Assembly (NCBI GenBank): GCA_009731375.1 | Contig: BJOX01000012.1 | Coordinates: 163,113-183,685 of the forward strand | Source of the DNA: Paulinella micropora | Lineage: Eukaryota > Cercozoa > Imbricatea > Euglyphida | Reading direction: 5' to 3' | Length of the DNA stretch: 20,573 nucleotides | Shown: in pieces, positions 1 to 8,924 of the stretch | Layout of the letters: each line of letters starts with the position of its first letter | Numbering within the stretch: position 1 is the stretch's first letter | Translations under genes and position numbers: made by a program | The notes under the pieces: model-generated | The model's input: the letters and a program-made list of their open reading frames with translations, nothing else | Told to the model about the DNA's origin: nothing | The model's database searches: none

Positions 1-101
1 GGACTAACGGCTTCCTTTTCTTTCTCTTCTTCCTTATCCTCCCACTCTCCATTCCTAGATTGCCTTTTTCTTCAACGTCCTTCCTCCTCTTCTTTTTCCA
101 G
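1..101 (+). other. 3' end of an intron: pyrimidine-rich tract and acceptor
   Basis: This stretch is dominated by C and T and ends in TTTTTCCAG, a strong splice acceptor, directly before exon 1. A CTAAC string near position 4 resembles a branch-point motif but lies unusually far from the AG. The intron's start is outside the window, so the gene extends to the left. Confidence 0.6.
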
Positions 102-163
102 AACACAGTCTACCCGTGATTCCCATCCCGGACACATGCACAGTACACAAATTATTGTTTGAT
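102..163 (+). CDS. Exon 1 (partial gene) of ARMC3/EDR1-like protein
   Basis: The exon follows a strong acceptor and enters with two leftover bases, so the preceding exon outside the window ends in phase 1. The frame reads [12 protein letters not shown] then TVHKLLFD, plausibly a helical segment before the EDR1 part. I place the donor after the GAT codon (GTGAAA) for two reasons. It leaves phase 0, which exon 2 needs. A duplicate at 3489 begins with the last codons of this exon and continues into the same intron start, the pattern seen for the other exons. An alternative donor at 143 (GTACAC) is also phase 0 and would shorten the exon by 7 codons. The peptide alone is not diagnostic. Confidence 0.5.
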
Positions 164-210
164 GTGAAACTGCGTTCCTTTGCAAGGACTACATTCCTTT
201 GCGACATCTC

Positions 211-295
<85 letters not shown>

Positions 296-331
296 CTACC
301 TACCTACCTACCTACCTACCTACCCATCTAC

Positions 332-401
<70 letters not shown>

Positions 402-416
402 CTCTATCTATCTCTC

Positions 417-452
<36 letters not shown>

Positions 453-499
453 CCTATCTACCTATCTACCTACCTACCTACCACCATCTACCTACCCAC

Positions 500-574
<75 letters not shown>

Positions 575-604
575 ATCTATCTATCTTATCTATCTATCTA
601 TCCA

Positions 605-676
<72 letters not shown>

Positions 677-705
677 GTCTGTCTATCTGTCTATCTGTCT
701 ATCTG

Positions 706-789
<84 letters not shown>

Positions 790-790
790 G
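164..790. repeat. Intron 1: (TATC)n with CTAC and CTGT variants
   Basis: About 45 bases of unique sequence after the donor lead into nearly 600 bases of TATC tetramers. Blocks of CTAC (about 297-330 and 450-500) and CTGT (about 675-710) interrupt them. The array contains no stop codon in any frame, so long open frames through it are meaningless. Its last unit has changed to CTAG, which supplies the acceptor of exon 2. Confidence 0.85.
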
Positions 791-846
791 GCTGAAAAAC
801 ATCGTAACTACGCCTGCGAGCTACTACTACAGGGCGAGCCAACTAG
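791..846 (+). CDS. Exon 2 of ARMC3/EDR1-like protein
   Basis: This 56-base island has AG before it and GTATCT after it. Phase 0 entry gives [18 protein letters not shown] plus two bases. These complete an AGG codon with the first base of exon 3, so the phase agrees. The peptide has an alpha-helical look. The frame is supported independently by two downstream partial copies (927 and 1425): seven of the ten differing codons are synonymous in this frame. Exon 2 leads directly into the SSLKYW segment of exon 3. Confidence 0.7.
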
Positions 847-847
847 G

Positions 848-926
<79 letters not shown>

Positions 927-927
<1 letters not shown>

Positions 928-960
928 CTGCGAGCTGCTACTACAGGGAGAGCCAACTAG
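927..960 (+). repeat. Exon 2 fragment, copy 2 (3' edge plus donor)
   Basis: This copies the last 34 bases of exon 2 together with its GTATCTA donor, embedded in TATC tetramers. It reads [10 protein letters not shown], identical to the exon, and the only two base differences (CTA to CTG, GGC to GGA) are synonymous. It has no acceptor of its own. Confidence 0.8.
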
Positions 961-979
961 GTATCTAATTATCTATCTC

Positions 980-1047
<68 letters not shown>

Positions 1048-1394
1048 ATTAACTAGCTACAGGTGCAAACCCGCTACGTATATATATACAATATAATACA
1101 TATATATATGTATATATATGTGTATATAAATATATCTATATTATATATATATATATACATATATACATACCTGCATATATACATACGTACATACGTACAT
1201 ATACTGCATACTGCATACATACATACATACATACATACATACATACACACATGCATACATACATACATACATACATACATACATACATGCTTACATGCAT
1301 ACATGCATACATACATACATACATACATACATACATACATACACACATACATACATACATAATGCATGCATGCATGCATACATACATACATACA

Positions 1395-1424
<30 letters not shown>

Positions 1425-1425
<1 letters not shown>

Positions 1426-1456
1426 GCGAGCTGCTGCTGCAAGTCGAATCAACTGG
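1425..1456 (+). repeat. Exon 2 fragment, copy 3 (3' edge plus donor)
   Basis: This is a more diverged copy reading CELLLQVEST, followed by a GTATGT donor. Relative to exon 2 there are five synonymous third-position changes, and three codons differ in meaning (G to V, P to S, and the split codon). CATA tetramers lie to its left and TATG tetramers to its right, so the microsatellite strand switches exactly at this fragment. Confidence 0.75.
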
Positions 1457-2227
1457 GTATGTATGTATGTATGTATGTATGTATGTATGTATGTATGTAT
1501 GCATGCATGCATGCATGTATGTATGCATGCATGCATGTATGTATGTATGTATGTATGTATGTATGTATGTATGTATATATGTATGTGTGTGTGTATGTAT
1601 GTATGTATGTATGTATGAATGTATGTATGTAATGTATGTAATGTATGTAATGTATGTTATGTATGTTATGTATGTTATGTATGTTATGTATGTTATGTAT
1701 GTTATGTATGCATGTATGCATGTATGTATGCATGTATGTATGTATGTATGTATGTATGCATGCATGTATGCATGCATGCATGCATGCATGTATGTATGTA
1801 TGTTATGTATGTTATGTATGTATGCATGCATGTATGTATGTATGTACGTATGTATGTATGTATGTATGTATGTATGTATGCATGTATGTGATGCATGTAT
1901 GCATGCATGCACGCATGCATGCACGTATGTATGTTATGCATGTTATGTATGTTATGTATGTTATGTATGTTATGTATGTTATGTATGTTATGTGTGTATG
2001 TATGTATGTATGTATGTATGTATGCATGTATGCATGTGTATATATGTATATATGTATCTATGTATGTATGTATGTATGTTATATAAGAATGTATAAATGT
2101 ATGTATGTATGTTTTGTATATATGTATCTCATGTATGTAATGTATGCATAAATATATATATGTATGTCTCTCTGTCTTTCTGTATGTATGTATGTACGCA
2201 TGCATGCATGTGTATATATGTATGTAG

Positions 2228-2298
2228 GAGCAGTCTCAAGTATTGGGCTAGACATCACCTCGAGCACCATGACCTTCTATCCGACGGCTTTGTGGACG
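2228..2298 (+). CDS. Exon 3 of ARMC3/EDR1-like protein
   Basis: This 71-base exon follows TATGTAG and ends at a GTTTCT donor. Its first base completes an AGG codon begun by exon 2. The rest reads [10 protein letters not shown] then [13 protein letters not shown] and leaves phase 1. Joined to exon 4 it gives SDGFVDGGR, which resembles the KYW...DGFYD-G region that I recall upstream of the EDR1 core in ARMC3- and CTR1-type proteins. Five partial copies of its 3' edge follow in the next 560 bases and a sixth lies at 3686. Their differences are mostly synonymous in this frame. Confidence 0.8.
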
Positions 2299-2910
<612 letters not shown>

Positions 2911-2911
<1 letters not shown>

Positions 2912-3142
2912 CGACAGACAGAGAATTAGGGGATGGTGTGGGTGTGCTGGGCCCGTGGTGGGGTGCCTTATGTGTGCCTAGCCATACGCCTATAAGTCAC
3001 ATGCCGAAATAGCGACGGGAAGCACAATCCTGTTCCCTCAGGTGCCCTTTCTCGCTTGTTGAGCCCGGAATAAAACCCACAGTGCTCTGTCGGTTTATAC
3101 TAGACTGTCGACACAGTCTCGAAACTCCATCTGCTTACTGGG
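2911..3142. mobile_element. Unique 232-base stretch, possibly an LTR or other transposon remnant
   Basis: This is the only substantial non-repetitive stretch of intron 3. It is moderately GC-rich, with a TATAAG string at 2991, an AATAAA at 3069 and a short inverted repeat (GACTGT-CGAC-ACAGTC) near 3102, then runs into a gap. TATA and poly(A) motifs about 78 bases apart are what an LTR with a short R region would show. No primer-binding site, terminal repeat or coding frame is visible. It could equally be ordinary intron sequence. Confidence 0.25.
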
Positions 3143-3301
3143 NNNNNNNNNNNNNNNNNNNNNNNNNNNNNNNNNNNNNNNNNNNNNNNNNNNNNNNNNN
3201 NNNNNNNNNNNNNNNNNNNNNNNNNNNNNNNNNNNNNNNNNNNNNNNNNNNNNNNNNNNNNNNNNNNNNNNNNNNNNNNNNNNNNNNNNNNNNNNNNNNN
3301 N
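3143..3301. other. Assembly gap (159 N)
   Basis: A run of undetermined bases separates the unique stretch from renewed TATC tetramers. No exon is needed here, since exons 3 and 4 join in phase. Confidence 0.99.
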
Positions 3302-3312
3302 TCTATCCATCC

Positions 3313-3377
<65 letters not shown>

Positions 3378-3426
3378 CCTACCTACCTACCTACCTACCT
3401 ACCTACCTACCTATCTACCTATCTAC

Positions 3427-3488
<62 letters not shown>

Positions 3489-3490
<2 letters not shown>

Positions 3491-3547
3491 TATTGTTTGA
3501 TGTGAAACTGCGTTCCTTTGCAAGGACTACATTCCTTTGCGACATCT
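3489..3547 (+). repeat. Exon 1 edge plus intron 1 start, duplicated out of place
   Basis: The sequence matches 151-209 base for base: the last codons of exon 1, its GTGAAA donor, about 40 bases of intron 1 and the first TATC units. It sits two introns downstream of its source, just after an assembly gap. Being identical, it is either a recent duplication or a scaffolding artefact. Confidence 0.85.
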
Positions 3548-3613
3548 CATCTATCTATCTATCTACCTACCTACCTACCTACCTATCTATCTATCTATCC
3601 ATCTATCTACTCA

Positions 3614-3685
<72 letters not shown>

Positions 3686-3687
<2 letters not shown>

Positions 3688-3725
3688 CGAGCACCACGAC
3701 CTTCTTTCCTACGGCTTTGTGGACG
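3686..3725 (+). repeat. Exon 3 fragment, sixth copy
   Basis: The frame reads [13 protein letters not shown] followed by a GTTTCT donor. Relative to exon 3 there are two synonymous changes and one D to Y change. The donor leads into TTTC rather than TATC tetramers, as if the TTTC array grew from the GTTTC of the donor. Confidence 0.8.
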
Positions 3726-3728
3726 GTT

Positions 3729-3791
<63 letters not shown>

Positions 3792-3832
3792 ATCTTTCTT
3801 TCTTTCTTTCTTTCCTTCTTTCTTTCGTTCTT

Positions 3833-3905
<73 letters not shown>

Positions 3906-4006
3906 GTATCTATCTATCTGTCTATCTATCTATCTATCTATCTACCTACCTACCTACCTACCTACCTACCTACCTACTTATCTATCTATCTATGTATCTA
4001 TCTTAG

Positions 4007-4077
4007 GCGGTCGTGTGCGTCGTCCGCTTCCTGTGCAGACTATGCGAGCGCAGGGCCTGACACGCACCGCACGCGAG
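4007..4077 (+). CDS. Exon 4 of ARMC3/EDR1-like protein
   Basis: This 71-base exon lies between TATCTTAG and a GTGAGA donor. Two bases complete a Gly codon started by exon 3, then it reads GRVRRPLPVQTM and RAQGLTRTARE, ending in phase 0. The junction peptide DGFVDGGRV is the best match in this half of the gene to the DGFYD-G segment of EDR1-type proteins. Four partial 3'-edge copies follow, with synonymous substitutions in the same frame (CTG to TTG, ACA to ACC, CGC to CGT). Confidence 0.8.
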
Positions 4078-4455
4078 GTGAGAGAAGAGAAGAGAAGAGA
4101 AGAGAAGAGAAGAAAGAGAAGAGAAGAGAAGAGAAGCGCAGGGCTTGACACGCACCGCACGCGAGGTGAGAAGAGAAGAGAAGAGAAGAGAAGAGAAGAG
4201 AAGAGAAGAGAAGTGAAGCTTGACACGCACCGCACGCGAGGTGAGACGAGAAGAGAAGAGAAGAGAAGAGAAGCGAAGAGAAGAGAAGAGAAGAGGTAGA
4301 TAGATATATAGTTAGATAGATAGAATAGATTGAACAGATAGAATAGATCACTTACTTACTTTCTTACTTGCTCACTCACTCACTTACTCACCTACTTACT
4401 TACTTACTTACTTACCATGCGAGCGCAGGGCTTGACCCGTACCGCACGCGAGGTT

Positions 4456-4495
<40 letters not shown>

Positions 4496-4761
4496 TACAA
4501 ATCAACCGCAGGGCTTGACCGGACCGCACGCGAGGTACGTAGGTAGGTAGGTAGGTAGGTATGTAGGTAGGTACGTTAGTTTGCCCATTAATTTACTTAC
4601 TTACTTACTTACTTACTTACTCACTTACTTACTTACTTACTTACTTACTTAATGATTTATTTAGTTCTTTATTTTTTTAGTCCTTTACTATGTATTTAAT
4701 TCACTTGGTCATTCACTTACGCATTCTTTCATTCTTTCCTTTATTCCATTTCTTTCTACAG
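4078..4761. repeat. Intron 4: GAAGA, TTAC, GTAA and GTAG arrays with exon 4 fragments
   Basis: GAAGA pentamers grow directly from the GTGAGAAGA donor (4078-4295), followed by TTAC, GTAA and GTAG tetramers. Exon-4 edge copies lie at 4136-4165, 4217-4240, 4417-4452 and 4507-4534. Each ends in GCGAG followed by a GT donor (GTGAGA, GTGAGA, GTTAGT, GTACGT). The last has a 2-base deletion. The copy at 4417 has TTAC on its left and GTAA on its right. The intron closes with an AT-richer tract and TTTCTACAG. Confidence 0.85.
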
Positions 4762-4906
4762 GTGATAGTGTTCCAGGCTAGTCAGGACGCCACGCTTAGA
4801 AAAACACGAGAGAAGGCGGCGATGCTGTTGGGGCTTCCTCAGCTCTCCACAGCCGCGCCTTCGACAGTGGTGACGCCGCTGGTGCCCTGGCAGTTCACCA
4901 CTCCAG
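4762..4906 (+). CDS. Exon 5 of ARMC3/EDR1-like protein (helical segment)
   Basis: This is one of the longest exons (145 bases), with a textbook TTTCTACAG acceptor and a GTGATG donor. It enters in phase 0 and leaves in phase 1. It begins VIVFQASQDATLRK, continues TREKAAMLLGL, and ends in a Pro/Thr-rich linker STVVTPLVPWQF. The amphipathic first half resembles an armadillo-type helix pair. Its leftover G joins CC of exon 6 to give Ala. A partial copy of the linker part lies at 6801. Confidence 0.8.
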
Positions 4907-5383
4907 GTGATGCTCTAGTCTCATATCGTATCAAAAGATCATATCATATCATATCATATCGTATCATATCGTATCATATCGTATCGTATCGTACCGTATC
5001 GTACCGTACCGTACCGTACCGTACCGCACCCCACCGTACCGTACCGTACCGTACCGTGCCGTGCCGTACCGTACCGTGCCGTACCGTACCGTGTACCCGT
5101 ACCGTGCCGTGTACCCGTACCGTACCGTGTACCCGTACCGTACCGTGTACCCGTACCGTGCCGTGTACCCGTACCGTACCGTGTACCCGTACCGTGCCGT
5201 GTACCCGTACCGTGCCGTGTACCCGTACCGTGCCGTGTACCCGTACCGTACCGTGTACCCGTACCGTGCCGTGTACCCGTACCGTGCCGTGTACCCGTAC
5301 CGTGCCGTGTACCCGTACCGTGCCGTGTACCCGTACCGTGCCACGCCACGCCACGCCACAACGTCACAACGTCACAACCTCAA
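4907..5383. repeat. Pentamer array grading into an 18-base satellite
   Basis: From about 4927 the pentamer ATATC turns progressively into GTATC and then GTACC (to about 5085). About 14 copies of an 18-base unit built on CCGTGTACCCGTACCGT follow, in two versions (GTACC or GTGCC), to about 5340. A short CCACG and GTCACAAC transition leads into the next array. Confidence 0.85.
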
Positions 5384-6790
5384 GATGTCAAGATGTCAAG
5401 ATGTCAAAGTGTCAAAGTGTCAAGATGTCAAAATGTCAAAATGTCAAGATGTCAAAGTGTCAAGATGTCAAGATGTCAAAGTGTCAGGATGTCAAGATGC
5501 CAAGATGCCAAGATGTCAAGATGCCAAGATGTCAAGATGTCAAGATGTCAAGATGCCAAGATGCCAAAATTCCAAAATGCCCAAGTGTCAAAGTGTCAAG
5601 ATGTCAAGATGTCAAGATGTCAAGATGTCAAGATGTCAAGATGTCCAAGTGTCAAAGTGTCAAAGTGTCAAAGTGTCAAGATGTCAAGATGTCAAAGTGT
5701 CAAAGTGTCAAGATGTCAAAGTGTCAAGATGTCAAGATGTCAAGATGTCAAGATGTCAAAATGTCAAAGTGTCAAGATGTCAAGATGTCAAAGTGTCAAG
5801 ATGTCAAAGTGTCAAGATGTCAAGATGTCAAGATGTCAAGATGTCAAGATGCCAAGATGCCAAGATGCCAAAATGCCAAAGTGTCAAAATGCCAAAGTGT
5901 CAAAATGTCAAGATGTCAAGATGTCAAGATGCCAAGATGCCAAGATGCCAAGATGCTAAAGTGTCAAAATGCTAAAATGCCAAAGTGTCAAGATGTCAAA
6001 ATGTCAAAGTGTCAAGATGTCAAGATGTCAAGATGTCAAGATGTCCAAGTGTCCAAGTGTCAAGATGTCAAGATGTCAAGATGTCAAGATGTCAAACAAG
6101 ATGTCAAAGTGTCAAAGTGTCAAGATGTCAAAGTGTCAAAATGTCAAGATGTCAAGATGTCAAGATGTCAAGATGCCAAAATGCCAAAATGCCAAAGTGT
6201 CAAAGTGTCAAAGTGTCAAAATGTCAAATGTCAAAATGTCAAGATGTCAAAGTGTCAAGATGTCAAGATGTCAAGATGTCCAAGTGTCCAAATGTCCATG
6301 TCAAAGTGTCAAGATGTCAAGTGTCAAAGTGTCAAGATGTCAAGATGTCAAAGTGTCAAGATGTCAAAGTGTAAAATGTCAAGTGTCCAAGTGTCCAAGT
6401 GTCAAGATGTCAAGATGTCAAGATGTCAAGATGTCAAAGTGTCAAAGTATCAAGATGTCAAAGTGTCAAGATGTCAAGATGTCAAGACGTCAAGATGTCA
6501 AGATGCCAAGATGCCAAGATGTCAAGATGTCAAAATGCCAAAATGCCAAAGTGTCAAAGTGTCAAAGTGTCAAAATGTCAAAATATCAAAATGTCAATGT
6601 CAAAATGTCAAAATGTCAAGATGTCAAAGTGTCAAAGTGTCAAAGTGTCGAGATGTCCAAGATGTCCAAGATGTCAAAGTGTCCAAGTGTCAAAGTGTCA
6701 AAGTGTCAAGATGTCAAGATGTCAAAGTGTCAAAGTGTCATGTCATGTCATGTCATATCATATCATATCATATCATATCATCATGTCATC
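5384..6790. repeat. 8-base satellite (ATGTCAAR/GTGTCAAA/ATGCCAAR), about 1.35 kb
   Basis: About 165 units of an octamer with three main variants. Since 24 bases is a whole number of codons and the unit has no stop, all three forward frames stay open for hundreds of codons. That explains a 706-codon frame starting at 4690, which is not a gene. Clusters of the ATGCC variant recur at roughly 5497, 5849, 6173 and 6502, suggesting a higher-order period near 330-350 bases. The array ends in ATATC pentamers (about 6745-6780), the same unit that opens the block at 4927. Confidence 0.85.
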
Positions 6791-6800
6791 TCATACGCAC

Positions 6801-6845
6801 TCCACCCTAGTGACCTCGCTCGTGCCAAGGCAGTTCTACCCCCCC
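6801..6845 (+). repeat. Exon 5 fragment (linker part)
   Basis: The frame reads STLVTSLVPRQFYPP, matching STVVTPLVPWQF of exon 5. Changes include W to R and P to S, so it is less constrained than most fragments here. It is cut by the 10-base gap that follows, so a donor cannot be checked. Confidence 0.7.
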
Positions 6846-6855
6846 NNNNNNNNNN
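6846..6855. other. Assembly gap (10 N)
   Basis: A short placeholder gap lies directly after the exon-5 fragment. Exons 5 and 6 join in phase, so no missing exon is required. Confidence 0.99.
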
Positions 6856-6904
6856 ACTTGTTTAAATAGGTAATGATAGAATGCAGTAAAGTCAAGCGTA
6901 TTGT

Positions 6905-6939
<35 letters not shown>

Positions 6940-6957
6940 CACACACACACACACACA

Positions 6958-7013
<56 letters not shown>

Positions 7014-7019
7014 ACACAG
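6856..7019. repeat. Intron 5 end: CT and CA dinucleotide arrays
   Basis: Unique sequence to about 6909 is followed by CT dinucleotides, a short ACAC block, and a second CT run to about 7010. TTGACACAG is then the acceptor of exon 6. The CT array serves as an extended polypyrimidine tract. Confidence 0.85.
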
Positions 7020-7091
7020 CCTACGTCGCACAACAACGGCCCATCGACCAAGTCCGTCTGCTGGCTTTCCTTGTCTCACATGAATTGGGAG
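7020..7091 (+). CDS. Exon 6 of ARMC3/EDR1-like protein
   Basis: A 72-base exon between CACAG and a GTAAAG donor, entering with two bases (Ala codon with exon 5) and leaving in phase 1. It reads YVAQQRPIDQ then [13 protein letters not shown]. The helix ending in LGG resembles the ARALAHLV...MGG helix that I recall before the VIPIG motif in ARMC3, and its position before exon 8 is correct. Two downstream partial copies (7251, 7715) show decreasing similarity. Confidence 0.8.
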
Positions 7092-7212
7092 GTAAAGTAC
7101 ATAGGTAGGTAGTAAGTAGATAGGTAGGTAAGTAGATAGGTAGGTAAGTAGATAGGTATAGTCTTGTAAGTAAATGAATGGATAGATATGTAGGTAAGTA
7201 GATAGGTAGGTA

Positions 7213-7252
<40 letters not shown>

Positions 7253-7472
7253 CGAGCAAGTCCATCTGCTGGCTTTCCTTGTCTCACATGACTTGGGAGG
7301 TAAAATAAGTAATGAATGGATAGATAGGTAGGTAAGTAGACAGGTAGGTAAGTAGATAGGTAGGTAAGTAGACAGGTAGGTAGGTAGTTATATATACATA
7401 TATATATATGTACATATATATATGTATATATGTATATATGTATGTATATATATATGTATATTTATAATATAC

Positions 7473-7519
<47 letters not shown>

Positions 7520-7520
7520 C

Positions 7521-7552
<32 letters not shown>

Positions 7553-7573
7553 GGATGGATAGATGGATAGATG

Positions 7574-7623
<50 letters not shown>

Positions 7624-7660
7624 GAGATTGATAGAGAGATTGATAGATAGATAGGAAGTC
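7092..7660. repeat. Intron 6 start: TAGG, TA and GATA arrays
   Basis: TAGG and TAAG tetramers, a TA run (about 7215-7247), more TAGG, AT-rich hexamers, then GATA tetramers (about 7471-7655). GATA is the reverse complement of the TATC found in most other introns. Confidence 0.85.
7251..7299 (+). repeat. Exon 6 fragment, copy 2 (3' edge plus donor)
   Basis: Reads [16 protein letters not shown] followed by a GTAAAA donor. Compared with exon 6, three residues differ (D to E, R to H, E to D) and the rest of the DNA is unchanged. Confidence 0.8.
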
Positions 7661-7999
7661 AGAAAGGCGGATGTATAGATACAAAAAGGTAGGTAATCAG
7701 ATACGACTAAGATTATCTCTTGGTTTTCTTCGCCTCACATGATCTAGCAGCTAGTGCTGTTAACATTCAAAAAAGCAACAAGAAAAAAAAAAAAAAAGTT
7801 TTGTTTTTGTGTCAGATTTTTATTTTTGTGTCAGTTTTTCATTTTCGTGACAAAAATTCAATTTTTTCACTTTCTGTAACATTTCGCAAAAATTTACGAT
7901 ATTTTGCGGACGAATATAGCCGTTAATTCGAAAATTCACATTTCCAAGCAAAGTCGAAATTCTAACCAAAACTGAAATTCCAACCAAAACCAAAAAAAA

Positions 8000-8077
<78 letters not shown>

Positions 8078-8081
8078 TTTT
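7661..8081. other. Intron 6: AT-rich unique stretch with exon 6 relic and poly(T)
   Basis: At 7715-7750 lies a decayed exon-6 fragment ([11 protein letters not shown]) whose donor GGAGGTAA has become GCAGCTAG. Next come A- and T-rich imperfect repeats with TTTTTGTGTCAG motifs, a short stretch rich in CCAAAAC, and a run of about 69 T at 8002-8070. The T run could be the poly(A) tail of a minus-strand retroposon, but nothing else supports this. The open frame at 7720-7926 shows no recognisable protein. Confidence 0.5.
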
Positions 8082-8091
8082 NNNNNNNNNN
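8082..8091. other. Assembly gap (10 N)
   Basis: A placeholder gap follows the poly(T) run, probably where assembly failed on the homopolymer. Confidence 0.99.
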
Positions 8092-8269
8092 GATGAAATC
8101 TTGATATGGTATGGCTATTGATAATACATTTATGGATATTAGTATGTTACATGTTATTGATATTAGAATTACATGGACGATTGTATTATATGAAGATATA
8201 TTGATGTCGATTTTGACTTCAGATAACCGTCCCGATATTCAATCAGTCAATCAGTCAATCAATCAATTA

Positions 8270-8347
<78 letters not shown>

Positions 8348-8348
8348 A

Positions 8349-8388
<40 letters not shown>

Positions 8389-8484
8389 AATCATCCAGCG
8401 ATCAATCCATCCGTCCATCAATCAATAAATAAATAAATAAATCAATCAATCAATCAATCAATCAATCCATCGATCCATCGATCC

Positions 8485-8521
<37 letters not shown>

Positions 8522-8527
8522 CTATCC

Positions 8528-8563
<36 letters not shown>

Positions 8564-8655
8564 GTCAATCAATCAATCAATATTCATATTGATATTGCAT
8601 GTTGACCATGTTATACTGATATTGATTTTAATTTAGACAACCATCCCGATCTTCA

Positions 8656-8696
8656 TTATCGGTCACCTCCACAAAACGTGGCCAGGTTACCGATAA
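8656..8696. other. Hairpin-forming inverted repeat
   Basis: Arms TTATCGGTCACCT and AGGTTACCGATAA pair at 12 of 13 positions around an inner CCAC...GTGG pair. It begins directly after the exon-7 fragment at 8637. Confidence 0.75.
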
Positions 8697-8703
8697 AACC
8701 ACA

Positions 8704-8788
8704 TATGCGACGCGCCAAATTTGACGTGTTTTGCGGGCTCGCCGGCCCGGCTCGCCCGCAAAACACGCCATTTGTGGCTAGCCGCATA
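8704..8788. other. GC-rich palindrome, possible MITE-like insertion
   Basis: A 14-base perfect inverted repeat (CGTGTTTTGCGGGC / GCCCGCAAAACACG) surrounds a GC-rich, partly palindromic centre. It extends outward imperfectly to TATGCG / CGCATA, spanning 85 bases. Together with the adjacent hairpin it interrupts two otherwise similar exon-7-fragment units, as an inserted element would. It is much richer in GC than its surroundings. No transposase is present. Confidence 0.6.
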
Positions 8789-8867
8789 ATATACTAATAT
8801 GGATTTTAGTTTAGACAACCGTCCCGATATTCATTTTTATATTGCATGTTGACATTGATTGTATGTC

Positions 8868-8888
8868 TTTCCTTCTTTTCTTTTCTTT

Positions 8889-8924
<36 letters not shown>

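Larger units (their letters stand above)
847..2227. repeat. Intron 2: TATC, TA, CATA and TATG arrays
   Basis: In order, the intron holds TATC tetramers (847-1048) interrupted by an exon-2 fragment, an AT dinucleotide-like block (about 1076-1165), CATA tetramers (about 1200-1424), a second exon-2 fragment, and TATG tetramers with ATGC and GTTA variants (1457-2220). The CATA and TATG blocks are reverse complements of each other. The array ends TATGTAG, which gives the acceptor of exon 3. Confidence 0.85.
3302..4006. repeat. Intron 3 end: TATC, CTAC and TTTC arrays
   Basis: TATC and CTAC tetramers surround an exon-1 edge copy (3489) and an exon-3 edge copy (3686). They then switch to TTTC tetramers (about 3726-3835) and back to TATC and CTAC. 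The array ends TATCTTAG, the acceptor of exon 4. Confidence 0.85.
8092..8867. repeat. Intron 6: GATATT-rich units with exon 7 fragments, TATC and ATCA arrays
   Basis: Three units each contain a GATATT-rich leader, an AG and the first bases of exon 7: 8223-8242, 8637-8654 and 8815-8834. Each reads NRPDI or NHPDL after the AG. Between the first two lie TATC (about 8270-8390) and ATCA (about 8400-8580) tetramers. Between the second and third lies a pair of palindromes. Confidence 0.75.

Noticed and set aside
116-968. Long frames encoding (IYLS)n
   Set aside because: Pure translation of TATC tetramers, equally open in all frames and splitting exons from their phase.
1074-2205. Minus-strand frames encoding (IHTY)n and similar
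   Set aside because: Reverse-complement translations of CATA/TATG arrays; no complex peptide on this strand.
4690-6810. 706-codon open frame with repeated KMSRCQDVKMSKCQ-like peptides
   Set aside because: Only its first part holds exon 5. The rest is the 18-base and 8-base satellites, which stay open in all three frames because their units lack stops.
7720-7926. 68-codon frame in the AT-rich stretch
   Set aside because: Begins in a decayed exon-6 fragment and continues through A/T runs; no recognisable protein.
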